Both the position numbers and the translations under genes were made by a program. The notes under the pieces are model-generated. The model was not told the origin of the DNA, ran no database searches, and saw nothing but the letters and a program-made list of their open reading frames with translations. DNA of 64,000 nt, taken from assembly GCF_000812185.1 (NCBI RefSeq), contig NZ_CP007026.1, positions 1,059,107 through 1,123,106 on the forward strand, given 5' to 3'. Shown here in pieces: positions 8,514 through 17,293 of this stretch; the first letter of the stretch is position 1; each line of letters opens with the position of its first letter. The stretch is from Candidatus Nitrosopelagicus brevis. Lineage in GTDB: Archaea > Thermoproteota > Nitrososphaeria > Nitrososphaerales > Nitrosopumilaceae.

Positions 8514-9728
8514 ATGGGTAAAAATCACCTTCAATGTAGAGAATGTAAAAAAGAGTATGAACCTACTTTCAAGTATATTTGTGATGAATGTTTTGGTCCA
8601 TTAGATGTCAAGTATGATTTTCCATCTGTGAATAAAGATACCTTTAGAGATAGAGAAAAGACATACTGGCGTTATTTTGAATTATTACCAATTATAGATA
8701 AAAAAAATATTGTAAGCATAGAGGCAGGAATGACTCCATTAGTTAAGGCAGAAAAACTTGGTAAAGAATTAGGACTAAACAATCTTTACATCAAAAATGA
8801 TTCAGTTAATCCAACATTTTCATTCAAAGATAGACCTGCAGGTGTTGCAATTTCTAAAGCTAAGGAATTTGGTTTAGAATCTGTTGGATGTGCATCAACT
8901 GGTAATTTAGCATCTGCAACTGCTGCACATGCAGCAAAAGCAAACATGCCATGTTATATCTTTGCACCAAGTAATATTGAAACTGCAAAAATTGCTCAAG
9001 CATTATCATATGGTGCAGAATACATCTCTGTTGACGGTACATATGATGAGGCAAACAGAATTGCAGCACAAATTGGTGATAGAAAAGGAGTTGGTGTGGT
9101 AAATATCAATATGCGTTCTTACTATGTTGAAGGATCCAAAACTTTAGCTTATGAAGTTGCAGAACAACTAGACTGGAATGTTCCAAATCATCTTATAGTT
9201 CCTACAGGAAGTGGTGCTATGTTAAATGCAATATGTAAAGGATTTGAAGAATTACAATCTGTCTCTTTACTTGATGATCTATCATCAATGCACATGCATT
9301 GTGCACAACCACAGGGATGTGCTCCAATAGTTGATGCATTTGATAAGAATGTTGATAAAGTAACTGCTGTTGAACAACCAAATACTGTTGCAAAAAGTTT
9401 AGCAATTGGTGATCCTGGTGACGGTCGTTATGTTCTAAAAAGATTAAAACAATACAATGGAGTTGCAAAACAAACAAATGATAAAGAAATTTTAGATGCA
9501 ATCTTACTCTTAGCAAAAACAGAGGGAATCTTTACTGAACCTGCAGGTGGTGTTTCTGTTTCTGTTTTGAAAAAAATGGTTGAAGAAGGAAAAATTGACA
9601 AAGATGAACCTACTGTATGTTATGTAACTGGTAATGGTTTGAAAGCTACCGAATCAATTATGACTGTACTCAAAAAACCACAAGTAATGCAAGCTGATGT
9701 TGCAAAAATCTCAGCAGTGATAGGGTGA
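8514..9728 (+). CDS. thrC: Threonine synthase
   Basis: It converts O-phosphohomoserine to threonine using PLP. An N-terminal zinc-ribbon-like part (CRECKKEY near residue 7, then CDEC) is followed by the fold-type II core with the PLP-lysine motif SFKDRPAG (Lys near residue 104). The phosphate-binding segments TGNLASATAAHAAKA and PTGSGAML are also present. Length 404 aa is as expected. Aspartate-semialdehyde dehydrogenase, earlier in the same pathway, is at 21741. The next gene follows with no gap, so the two are probably cotranscribed. Confidence 0.93.
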   Translation: MGKNHLQCRECKKEYEPTFKYICDECFGPLDVKYDFPSVNKDTFRDREKTYWRYFELLPIIDKKNIVSIEAGMTPLVKAEKLGKELGLNNLYIKNDSVNPTFSFKDRPAGVAISKAKEFGLESVGCASTGNLASATAAHAAKANMPCYIFAPSNIETAKIAQALSYGAEYISVDGTYDEANRIAAQIGDRKGVGVVNINMRSYYVEGSKTLAYEVAEQLDWNVPNHLIVPTGSGAMLNAICKGFEELQSVSLLDDLSSMHMHCAQPQGCAPIVDAFDKNVDKVTAVEQPNTVAKSLAIGDPGDGRYVLKRLKQYNGVAKQTNDKEILDAILLLAKTEGIFTEPAGGVSVSVLKKMVEEGKIDKDEPTVCYVTGNGLKATESIMTVLKKPQVMQADVAKISAVIG

Positions 9729-9736
9729 ATCATATA

Positions 9737-11068
9737 ATGACTAAAGTTACTTTTACAATTCCTTCAGTCTTGAATGCAGGTGGTGGTGAAAAGAAAACTG
9801 AACTTGAAGCCTCAACCCTTAAGGAATCATTTGAAAAAATCTCTGAAATTATGGGTGATGACTTTAAGAGAAAAGTTCTAGAAGCAGACGGTTCACCACG
9901 TTCTCTAATTAACATTTACATCAATGGAAAAAATGCTGCATTTGATAATGGTCTTGATACTCCGTTGAATGAAAATGATGAAGTATACATTTTACCTGCA
10001 GTAGCAGGCGGTTCTGATCTGTCAGAAAAAGAATTGGATAGATTCTCACGTCAAGTAATGTTAGAACAAATTGGGTATGATGGTCAATTAAAATTAAAAA
10101 ATTCTAAAGTTTGTGTTGTTGGTGTTGGTGGTTTAGGAAATCCAATTACAACTAGACTTGCAACAATGGGAGTTGGTAAATTACGAATTGTTGATAGAGA
10201 TGTTATAGAATTATCAAACTTACATAGACAAACAATGTTTGATGAAGATGATGTCGGTCAAGTAAAAGTAGAAGTTGCACAAAAGAAACTAAAAAAATTA
10301 AATCCTGAAGTAGAAATAGAAGCTTTACCAATTTCTATTAATGATTATAATGCATCTGATGTTATTGATGGATGTGATGTTGTAATTGATGCTCTTGATA
10401 GCGTTAATGCACGTTATGCATTAAACAAAGCATGTGTAGAAAAAAATATTCCATTTGTAACTGGTGCTGCAGTTGGTGTTACAGGACAAGTCTTTACAGT
10501 TTTACCAAAAGAAACTGCATGTTATCATTGTATGTTTCCTACATTGGATGAAGATGCAATGCCAACTTGTAGTATTCAAGGTGTACATCCTCCAATACTT
10601 TCTATTGTTGGTGGAATAGAAGTGTATGAAGCTGTTGACGTTTTAATTGGTAAGAAACCAAAGTCTTCTGAAAAATTCATATCAATTGATTTAGAAAATT
10701 TAGAATTTTCATCTGTAAGAACCTTCAAACAAGATGCATGTTCTGTTTGTGGTTCAGGTAAAAAAATTGAAACACCAAAACAGGAATTAATTTTAGAAGA
10801 ATTATGTGGACGTAACATGGGAAAGAGAACATTCTCAATTACACCAACATACGAAGTCAATCTTGATGTAGCCGATGTCACTGCATTGGCTCAAGAAAAG
10901 GGATTCAAAGTTGAAAATCAGGGAGACTTAGGATTATCTATGCGAACAAATGATCTTTCTGTCAATTTTATGAAGAAAGGTTCTGCAGTAGTTGTTGGTC
11001 CTGATAATGAAGAAGAAGCAATCACTCTTTTCAAGAGCCTTCTAGGCACAAAATCTATTAGTGTATAA
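9737..11068 (+). CDS. MoaD/ThiS-like ubiquitin-fold domain fused to an E1-like adenylyltransferase
   Basis: Residues 1-90 are a beta-grasp MoaD/ThiS-like domain ending in PAVAGG, the usual C-terminal di-glycine of sulfur carriers and SAMP proteins. Residues from about 100 are a ThiF/MoeB/UbaA-type E1 with the nucleotide-binding motif GVGGLGNP (about residue 128), DALDSVNARYALN, and zinc cysteine pairs CYHC (about 260) and CSVC (about 334). A further C-terminal domain of about 80 residues follows. E1 enzymes of this family adenylate the C-terminal glycine of the carrier for thiolation or protein conjugation. Here carrier and E1 are one chain. ATG 9737 with GGGTGA 8 bases upstream is preferred over the GTG at 9725. 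Confidence 0.85.
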   Translation: MTKVTFTIPSVLNAGGGEKKTELEASTLKESFEKISEIMGDDFKRKVLEADGSPRSLINIYINGKNAAFDNGLDTPLNENDEVYILPAVAGGSDLSEKELDRFSRQVMLEQIGYDGQLKLKNSKVCVVGVGGLGNPITTRLATMGVGKLRIVDRDVIELSNLHRQTMFDEDDVGQVKVEVAQKKLKKLNPEVEIEALPISINDYNASDVIDGCDVVIDALDSVNARYALNKACVEKNIPFVTGAAVGVTGQVFTVLPKETACYHCMFPTLDEDAMPTCSIQGVHPPILSIVGGIEVYEAVDVLIGKKPKSSEKFISIDLENLEFSSVRTFKQDACSVCGSGKKIETPKQELILEELCGRNMGKRTFSITPTYEVNLDVADVTALAQEKGFKVENQGDLGLSMRTNDLSVNFMKKGSAVVVGPDNEEEAITLFKSLLGTKSISV

Positions 11069-11135
11069 CCAAAATTAGAAATTTTCATTCTAAACGTTTG
11101 TAATAATTACATTTTTCTGTACTTTTTTTACAATA

Positions 11136-11161
11136 TTACATAGATTACATAGACTATGTAG
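11136..11161. repeat. ACATAG-type repeats upstream of the first S-layer gene
   Basis: Two direct copies of TTACATAG (11136-11143 and 11145-11152) are followed by the inverted copy CTATGTAG (11154-11161). Matching copies lie upstream of the second S-layer gene at 13234-13289, so these are probable operator elements shared by the two genes. Confidence 0.55.
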
Positions 11162-11240
11162 TTAATTATTACAATAAATTTATTATTTTTACGAATATTT
11201 TTGAGAAAATAGATCAAAAATGTGTAATTCGTTCATTAAG

Positions 11241-11249
11241 GTTAAATAC
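11241..11249 (+). promoter_or_regulatory. TATA box of the first S-layer gene
   Basis: GTTAAATAC lies about 30 bases before the ATG at 11276 and is the downstream end of a block of about 42 bases (around 11208-11249). That block is repeated almost exactly, in mirror orientation, before the second copy. Conservation of the block while flanking bases differ supports a functional core promoter. Confidence 0.55.
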
Positions 11250-11275
11250 TTAATTTTAAAAATTATGCTAATAAC

Positions 11276-12211
11276 ATGAATAAAGAATTAGGACGAAAAA
11301 TAACTAGTCTAACCTTAATGACTATTATGCTCACTTGGTCAGCAGCCATGGGCTTTTCTGGCTCATTTATGCCAGAAGCTGAGGCAGCTAACCAATACTT
11401 GTGGGTATCAGTCGAAGACGCCGGACAAGGAAACTTTTACGGCGGTCAGGTCTTAGAAATCGTAGTTACTGATCCAGCTATTAACAGACTGGATGAGGCA
11501 TACGGTATGCCTGACGTTACAATTGACGGTAAGAAAGTTATCATGGCACAAGGTGTTGACGGTTCTTGGTATGCATACATTGCTGATGGCAGTTTTGCAA
11601 CCTCAATCGACAGCAACTATGCAGAAGTTGAAGATGGAAAAGGCGCAGACTATGGTCGTGTTTGTAAGAACAATACTCCTCTAGAGTATGGTCCAAACAA
11701 CAACGCTGTAGCAACATTGATTCCTTCAGAATCAAGAGGTGTTTTCCTTCCATTCCAATTAGGTAACGGTACATCAGCAGCAGCAAACACTGGTGAAGAA
11801 TATGCAAATCATGCAGGTGTCTTCACAAATATTGGTGCTGCATCTCAAAGTAGTTACACCCAAGGAGAAGGAATTACCACAGAATGTGGTAGTTCAATCA
11901 GTACAGGCGGTGTACCATTTGAGTATTTGAACGCAACCTCAAAGGTTCACGTTTCTGGTTTACCAACCATGAGTAATGCAACAGGATCTCAAGTACAAAG
12001 TGGTTCAGCAACAGGTGTAAACGCATCTGATCAAGCTATTAACAACGTTGTCAGAGAAGCCAGAGCATTATCAAACGGAACAACTACTGATTACTATGGT
12101 AACATTGCCTTAGGCCCAAATATGTGGCCTTTCATACAACTCTACGACTTTACTAGATATCAATCATATGACTTAGTTTACGAAAGAGGCGGAGCTCCGC
12201 CTCTTTCGTAA
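11276..12211 (+). CDS. S-layer protein, N-terminal fragment (copy 1)
   Basis: The sequence matches the start of the major Nitrosopumilus S-layer (cell-surface lattice) protein as I recall it. It has a signal peptide with a conserved GRKITSLTLMTIMLTW segment ending near AEA (residue 37), then beta-rich repeats starting NQYLWVSVEDAG. Known S-layer proteins of this group are several times longer than the 311 codons here. The reading frame ends only because the sequence folds back on itself at 12194/12195: the last six codons (from about 12195) are the reverse complement of the preceding ones. The real gene is therefore almost certainly longer and cut by the junction. The conserved upstream region contains a TATA box and ACATAG repeats. 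Confidence 0.8.
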   Translation: MNKELGRKITSLTLMTIMLTWSAAMGFSGSFMPEAEAANQYLWVSVEDAGQGNFYGGQVLEIVVTDPAINRLDEAYGMPDVTIDGKKVIMAQGVDGSWYAYIADGSFATSIDSNYAEVEDGKGADYGRVCKNNTPLEYGPNNNAVATLIPSESRGVFLPFQLGNGTSAAANTGEEYANHAGVFTNIGAASQSSYTQGEGITTECGSSISTGGVPFEYLNATSKVHVSGLPTMSNATGSQVQSGSATGVNASDQAINNVVREARALSNGTTTDYYGNIALGPNMWPFIQLYDFTRYQSYDLVYERGGAPPLS

Positions 12212-13113
12212 ACTAAGTCATATGATTGATATCTAGTAAAGTCGTAGAGTTGTATGAAAGGCCACATATTTGGGCCTAAGGCAATGTTACCATAGTAATC
12301 AGTAGTTGTTCCGTTTGATAATGCTCTGGCTTCTCTGACAACGTTGTTAATAGCTTGATCAGATGCGTTTACACCTGTTGCTGAACCACTTTGTACTTGA
12401 GATCCTGTTGCATTACTCATGGTTGGTAAACCAGAAACGTGAACCTTTGAGGTTGCGTTCAAATACTCAAATGGTACACCACCTGTACTGATTGAACTAC
12501 CACATTCTGTGGTAATACCAGTTCCTTGGGTGTAACTACTTTGAGATGCAGCACCAATATTTGTGAAGACACCTGCATGATTTGCATATTCTTCACCAGT
12601 GTTTGCTGCTGCTGATGTACCGTTACCTAATTGGAATGGAAGGAAAACACCTCTTGATTCTGAAGGAATCAATGATGCTACAGCGTTGTTGTTTGGACCA
12701 TACTCTAGAGGAGTATTGTTCTTACAAACACGACCATAGTCTGCGCCTCTTCCGTCTTCTACTTCTGCATAGTTTTTGTCGATTGTGGTTGCTTTCTTGC
12801 CATCAGCAATGTATGCATACCAAGAACCGTCAACACCTTGTGCCATGATAACTTTCTTACCGTCAATTGTAACGTCAGGCATACCGTATGCCTCATCCAG
12901 TCTGTTAATAGCTGGATCAGTAACTACGATTTCTAATACCTGACCGCCGTAGAATTTACTTCCACCGGCGTCTTCGACTGATACCCACAAGTATTGGTTA
13001 GCTGCCTCAGCTTCTGGCATGAATGTCATGCTGAAGCCCATGGCTGCTGTCCAAGTGAGCATAATAGTCATTAAGGTTAGACTAGTTATTTTTCGTCCTA
13101 ATTCTTTATTCAT
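12178..13113 (-). CDS. S-layer protein, N-terminal fragment (copy 2)
   Basis: Inverted near-copy of the gene at 11276. It is identical in protein sequence over about the last third but differs at scattered positions in the first two thirds, for example GFSMTF instead of GFSGSF, GGSKFYGG instead of GQGNFYGG, and ADGKKATTIDKN instead of ADGSFATSIDSN. These are systematic in-frame changes, so it is a true paralogue or strain variant rather than sequencing noise. The gene is cut at the 12194/12195 fold-back. Its own promoter (13131-13172 region) is conserved with copy 1. Expected product: a signal-peptide-bearing surface-lattice protein. Confidence 0.78.
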   Translation of the reverse strand: MNKELGRKITSLTLMTIMLTWTAAMGFSMTFMPEAEAANQYLWVSVEDAGGSKFYGGQVLEIVVTDPAINRLDEAYGMPDVTIDGKKVIMAQGVDGSWYAYIADGKKATTIDKNYAEVEDGRGADYGRVCKNNTPLEYGPNNNAVASLIPSESRGVFLPFQLGNGTSAAANTGEEYANHAGVFTNIGAASQSSYTQGTGITTECGSSISTGGVPFEYLNATSKVHVSGLPTMSNATGSQVQSGSATGVNASDQAINNVVREARALSNGTTTDYYGNIALGPNMWPFIQLYDFTRYQSYDLVYERGGAPPLS

Positions 13114-13143
13114 GTTATTACAATTTTGTCAAAATTTTGGTAT

Positions 13144-13152
13144 TTAACCTTA
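13144..13152 (-). promoter_or_regulatory. TATA box of the second S-layer gene
   Basis: Read on the minus strand, the mirror copy of the GTTAAATAC element lies about 30 bases upstream of the ATG at 13113. The block of about 42 bases shared with copy 1 extends to about 13184. Between the TATA box and the ATG the two copies differ. Confidence 0.5.
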
Positions 13153-13233
13153 ATGAACGAATTACACATTTTTGATCTATTTCTTCAAAAAAATAGAATA
13201 TTCTAAGTTTATTGAACTAATTATTACAAAAAA

Positions 13234-13289
13234 CTATGTAAATTATGTAGTTTATTTTTTAACTATGTAATTTACTAAAAACTACATAG
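13234..13289. repeat. ACATAG-type repeats upstream of the second S-layer gene
   Basis: CTATGTAA (13234), TTATGTAG (13243), CTATGTAA (13263) and CTACATAG (13282) form a cluster. The 9-base step between the first two matches the 9-base step at 11136/11145 upstream of the other copy. This is probably a shared regulator-binding array. Confidence 0.55.
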
Positions 13290-13508
13290 TTTCTTGTGAC
13301 TATCAGGTAAATCAAATGCAAGAAAATCAAAGAAAAAATGGACAATGGATAAGTCCTCAGCGGATCTTATATCCAAAAATCACTCAAACTAACCATGAAG
13401 AGCGGTTCGAATAGCAAACTACAAAATTTTTGCCGTCATAGCCAACCTTACAAGAAAATGTCATTTGTATGTAGGATTTTTTATTGCTAGAACCGCTTTT
13501 TCAAAAGT
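13290..13508. other. Gene-free spacer with imperfect inverted repeats
   Basis: Together with the S-layer promoter this makes a stretch of about 395 bases without a convincing gene. It contains an imperfect inverted repeat (GAGCGGTTCGAATAGCAA near 13396 against TTGCTAGAACCGCTTT near 13487) with about 70 bases between the arms. A shorter one (GGATAAG near 13347 against CTTATATCC near 13367) is also present. The T-loop-like GGTTCGAAT is not part of a foldable tRNA. An untranslated RNA or a terminator region for the thermosome gene is possible but unproven. Confidence 0.3.
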
Positions 13509-15140
13509 CTATCCCATTGGAGGCATTCCAGGAGGCATACCGCCGCCTGAGCCGCCTGAAATAGCAATTACATCATCGATTCTGAGAATCATTGATGCAG
13601 CCTCTGTCGCAGATTTGATAATTTGTTCTTTAACTACAACTGGTTCAACAATATTTTGAGTTAGCATATCAGCTACTCTTCCTTCTTTTGCATTAATTCC
13701 GCTCCATTTCTTCCCTTCACTTTGTCTTGCACGTAACTTAACCATAGTATCAATTGGATCCATACCTGCATTTTCTGCAATTGTTAATGGAATAATTTCT
13801 AATGCTTCTGCAAACTTGTTAATTGCTAACTGCTGTCTTCCTTCAAATCGTTCTGACCAGTCTTTCAAAAATGATGCAAGTAATGCTTCTGGTGCTCCAC
13901 CACCTGCAACAATTTCTGGTTTTTCAATTACATCTTTAACAACCATTAATGAGTCATGTATTGAGCGGTCTACTTCATCAACTACACGTTGAGAACCACC
14001 GCGAATTAGTAATGTTACAGACTGTGGGTTTTTACATCCTTCAATGAAAACCCATTTATCAGATTCAACTTTCTTTTGTTGTACCAAGTTTGCACCACCT
14101 AAATCTTTTTCAGAAATATCTTCAATGTTAGAAGTAATACGTCCACCTGTTGCCTTTGCAAGTTTTGTCATGTCACTTTCTTTTACACGTCTAACAGCTA
14201 AGATTCCATGTTTTGATAAGAAATGTTGTGCCATGTCATCAATTCCTTTTTGGCAGATGACAACGTTTGCACCAATTGAATGAATTTTATCGACCATTGT
14301 TTTGATCATTCTATTTTCTTCTTCAAGAAACATTTGCATTTGTGTTGGATCATTAATTCTAATTTCTGCACTCATCTCTGTTTTTTCAACTTCCATTGCA
14401 GTGTTAAGTAAAGCAATTTTTGCTTGTTGAATTTTTGTTGGCATGCCAGAGTGTACAACTTCTTTATCCAAAACAATTCCTTTAATCAATGCAGTATCTT
14501 GAATTGAACCACCAGCCTTTTTCTCAACTTTAAGATTATCAAGATCAATAGATGCTTTGTTATCTCTTGTTTCAGTTATGCTCATGATTGAATCAACAAC
14601 AATTTTTGATAGAGGTTCACTATCTTCAGAAATTAATTTTGATTCCATACTTGTACTTGCAATTTTTAATAATGTCTCTCTATCATCTGCGGTAACTTTT
14701 TTAGAAATTTCTGCTAAAACTTCTAATGCTTTTTCAGATGCAGCTTGAAATCCTTCAATGATAACTGAAGAGTGCACATCTTTTTTTAGTAATTCTTCTG
14801 CTTTTGCCAATAATGTTCCAGCAAAAATAACAGATGATGTTGTTCCATCACCAACTTCAGTATCAATAGTTTTTGAAATTTCAATCATCATTTTAGCAGC
14901 TGGATGTTGTGCATCAATTTCTTTTAGAATTGTTGCACCATCATTTGTAATTGTAACGTCACCTAGAGAATCAACAAGCATTTTGTCAAGTCCACGAGGA
15001 CCTAAACTTGATTTAACAATATCTGCAACCATTTTTGCAGCCATGATATTGTTTTTCTGAGCGTCTTTACCTTTTTCCTGTAAAGCGCTTTCTTTTAGGA
15101 CTAAAACAGGTCCATTTGGTGTTTGTTGTATTGAGGCCAC
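13509..15140 (-). CDS. ths: Thermosome (group II chaperonin) subunit
   Basis: Subunit of the double-ring ATP-driven chaperonin that folds cytosolic proteins in archaea. The family signatures [28 protein letters not shown] and [17 protein letters not shown] (ATP site) lie in the N-terminal equatorial domain. GGGAPEALL is in the C-terminal equatorial domain. The C-terminus ends in the usual glycine/methionine-rich tail ([15 protein letters not shown]) that lines the ring cavity. Length 543 aa is typical. It stands alone, with a 25-base gap to the adenine deaminase gene behind it on the same strand. Confidence 0.96.
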   Translation of the reverse strand: MASIQQTPNGPVLVLKESALQEKGKDAQKNNIMAAKMVADIVKSSLGPRGLDKMLVDSLGDVTITNDGATILKEIDAQHPAAKMMIEISKTIDTEVGDGTTSSVIFAGTLLAKAEELLKKDVHSSVIIEGFQAASEKALEVLAEISKKVTADDRETLLKIASTSMESKLISEDSEPLSKIVVDSIMSITETRDNKASIDLDNLKVEKKAGGSIQDTALIKGIVLDKEVVHSGMPTKIQQAKIALLNTAMEVEKTEMSAEIRINDPTQMQMFLEEENRMIKTMVDKIHSIGANVVICQKGIDDMAQHFLSKHGILAVRRVKESDMTKLAKATGGRITSNIEDISEKDLGGANLVQQKKVESDKWVFIEGCKNPQSVTLLIRGGSQRVVDEVDRSIHDSLMVVKDVIEKPEIVAGGGAPEALLASFLKDWSERFEGRQQLAINKFAEALEIIPLTIAENAGMDPIDTMVKLRARQSEGKKWSGINAKEGRVADMLTQNIVEPVVVKEQIIKSATEAASMILRIDDVIAISGGSGGGMPPGMPPMG

Positions 15141-15165
15141 GGATATTTTTCCTTGAATTCCCTTT

Positions 15166-16938
15166 TTATAGTTTAGTTTGGATCGTGGGGATGAATTGTC
15201 TGGATTTTACATCTACTATGCCACTGTACAGAATTCGGATATCTGGTAATGCCAAGAAAGGTAGGAATAATGGCATTAGGTGAGGTTTCTTGAATTTACA
15301 ACCAGAATCAACTAAAACATCATTAATTTTTGTAAAGTTTTTTGTCACCTTATCAATCGGATCAGTTGAGAGTATTCCTCCTAATTGAAATGGCAGAGAT
15401 GCTAATGTTTTTCCATCTTTTACAACGATTAAACCTCCTTGTGATTTAGTAAGCTTGTTACATGCATCAGCCATGTCACTTTCATTTGAACCAATAACTA
15501 TCATATCATTTTCATGAAAACTCCATGTAGATGCAAATGCACCAATATCAGCACCAAAATTTTCTAAAAATCCAACAGTCTTAGTTTTGCTTCCAAATGT
15601 TCTATCCAATGCAGCAACCTTCCAAATATCTTTGTCATATGAAGCAGTAACATTCGAGTTTGTAACATCCAAGTCGGCTGAACTTTTTTTTGTAACAATT
15701 TCAGTTCTCATTAAAATTATATTCACAGTTTCAACATTGTTTTTCGAAGTAACATTGAAACTTTTTGGTTGTAGTTTTGGAATCTTGACTGTTTTTTTCA
15801 TCCAAGTTGGTACTTTAGGTGTATGAATTTTTGCAACAATTTTTCCATTAGAAACAACAATTTTTCCACCTAGAATTACTTTGTTAATTTTTATTTTTTT
15901 GTAATCATCTAAAATTAAAATGTCTGCAACTTTTCCAGGACCGATTCCACCAAAATCACTTCCCATTTTATAATAATCAAAACAGTTTCTTGATGCTATA
16001 GAAATAGCATCAATTGGATTCATTCCAAGTTTTATAGATTCTCTAACACAATGATCAATATGACCTATGTTAGATATATCAAAAGGATCTACACCGTCAG
16101 AACAAAACATCAATCTATTGTTGTATATTTTTTTAGATAATACAAGTGGAACAATTTCTTTCAAGTCTCTACGAATTGAACCTTCTCTAATCATTACCCA
16201 CATTCCAAGACGTAGTCGTTCTAACACTTGATCATAGTTTATTGGTTCATGACACGAAAAAATTCCTGATGCAATGTACGAATTTAATTTTTTCCCACTT
16301 GCACCAGCGGTATGACCATTAATTATGCAATTATTTTCATGCATTTGTTTTAATGACTTGATTGTTTTAGGATCTCGCTTTGTAACTTTTGTCCAAGAAA
16401 ACACTTCTCCTAATCCAACAACAGACCGCAAATCAATTGCTTGTTTTTCTTCTTTAATACTGAGAGTTTTTCCATGACTGAATTTTCTGTCAACAGGTAA
16501 GCCACCAGGAATAGTATGAAAAAATCTCATTGGTAGATTTTCTGTTTGTCGTAAAAATTCCTTAAAACCACGATATCCACAGACGCTCACAATGTCAATA
16601 GAATCTGGGAAAAGTGAAGTTACGCCATGTAGTAATGATTTTTTTACAAATTCTGCAGGAGTTACAAAATGATCAATGTGTATGTGAGGATCTACAAAAC
16701 TTGGACAAACATGTTTATTTTTTACATCTAGAACTTTGGTCTTTGGACCAAGTGTGTGAGATGCATCTTCACCAACAAATGCAATTCTATCGTTTTTGAT
16801 AGATATCTGAATTTTTTCCTGAATTTCATTTGTATAGACATTGATTAGTGAGCAATTTTGCAAAATTAGATCTGCATAATCATCACCCACAGACACAGAA
16901 TTAATTTCAGATAATGTTGAAGAAAGTTTTGTGTGCAT
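15166..16938 (-). CDS. ade: Adenine deaminase
   Basis: This amidohydrolase-superfamily enzyme converts adenine to hypoxanthine and ammonia in purine salvage. The metal-binding motif FVDPHIHIDH is followed by INGHTAGASG, FSCHEP and a catalytic FCSDGVDPFDI aspartate segment. A long C-terminal region (after about residue 330) typical of Ade-type enzymes contains LPFQLGGILSTDP and LALPDIRILYSG. At 590 aa it matches the family. It is divergent from rpl44e, with a promoter region of about 70 bases between them, and probably reads through into the thermosome gene. Confidence 0.9.
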   Translation of the reverse strand: MHTKLSSTLSEINSVSVGDDYADLILQNCSLINVYTNEIQEKIQISIKNDRIAFVGEDASHTLGPKTKVLDVKNKHVCPSFVDPHIHIDHFVTPAEFVKKSLLHGVTSLFPDSIDIVSVCGYRGFKEFLRQTENLPMRFFHTIPGGLPVDRKFSHGKTLSIKEEKQAIDLRSVVGLGEVFSWTKVTKRDPKTIKSLKQMHENNCIINGHTAGASGKKLNSYIASGIFSCHEPINYDQVLERLRLGMWVMIREGSIRRDLKEIVPLVLSKKIYNNRLMFCSDGVDPFDISNIGHIDHCVRESIKLGMNPIDAISIASRNCFDYYKMGSDFGGIGPGKVADILILDDYKKIKINKVILGGKIVVSNGKIVAKIHTPKVPTWMKKTVKIPKLQPKSFNVTSKNNVETVNIILMRTEIVTKKSSADLDVTNSNVTASYDKDIWKVAALDRTFGSKTKTVGFLENFGADIGAFASTWSFHENDMIVIGSNESDMADACNKLTKSQGGLIVVKDGKTLASLPFQLGGILSTDPIDKVTKNFTKINDVLVDSGCKFKKPHLMPLFLPFLALPDIRILYSGIVDVKSRQFIPTIQTKL

Positions 16939-17011
16939 ATCTCAATGCTAGCCTCAGATATTATTATACGTTGAAGCGATGTTTAAATTACGGTCACCGA
17001 GGCACAATACT

Positions 17012-17293
17012 ATGAATTTACCAAAAGAGACTAGATCCTATTGTCCAAAATGTAAAAGTCATCAAACAATGAAGGTCTCTATTTACAAAGCTGGAAAAAG
17101 AAGAGGTTCAGCAGCAGGTGAAAGAAGACATGCTTTAAGAAAGAAAGGTTATGGCGGACAGAAATTCCCAAAACTTGCAAAACCTGCAAAAACTACTAAA
17201 AAAGTTACACTAATTGAAACATGTACAACATGTAAAAAGAAAATGATGAATAAAGGAATTAGAATTAGAAAGTTCGAGTTGATAGCAGCATGA
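17012..17293 (+). CDS. rpl44e: Large ribosomal subunit protein L44e
   Basis: Small zinc-ribbon protein of the large ribosomal subunit (93 aa), located near the tRNA exit site in archaeal and eukaryotic ribosomes. The start at 17012 gives the conserved N-terminus MNLPKETRSYCPKCKSH. The longer frame from 16979 would add 11 residues with no family match. Two zinc cysteine pairs are visible, CPKC and CTTCKKK, separated by the basic segment AGKRRGSAAGERRHALR. The TGA overlaps the ATG of S27e, the usual archaeal gene pair. Confidence 0.96.
   Translation: MNLPKETRSYCPKCKSHQTMKVSIYKAGKRRGSAAGERRHALRKKGYGGQKFPKLAKPAKTTKKVTLIETCTTCKKKMMNKGIRIRKFELIAA

Larger units (their letters stand above)
11276..13113. 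repeat. Giant inverted repeat (zero-loop palindrome) joining two S-layer gene starts
   Basis: The two halves are mirror images around 12194/12195. The inner arms 11909-12194 and 12195-12480 (286 bases each) are perfectly complementary with no spacer. The first mismatch is C at 11908 against the T-equivalent at 12481. Further out the copies diverge by substitutions, then remain similar through the promoters. Spacer-free palindromes of this length are usually unstable in cells, so an assembly or amplification fold-back is likely. Confidence 0.9.

Noticed and set aside
12582-12848. Leu/His-rich frames antisense to the S-layer copies
   Set aside because: They mirror each other only because the S-layer sequence is duplicated; composition is not protein-like.
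11276-13113. The S-layer inverted repeat as an insertion sequence
   Set aside because: No transposase and no target-site duplication; both halves are starts of the same protein-coding gene with their own promoters.
11136-13289. ACATAG repeats as a CRISPR array or transposon ends
   Set aside because: Repeat units are only 8 bases with no regular spacers, and no cas or transposase gene is near. They are better explained as promoter elements.
13396-13416. tRNA-like T-loop sequence GGTTCGAAT
   Set aside because: No acceptor, D or anticodon stems can be folded around it on either strand.
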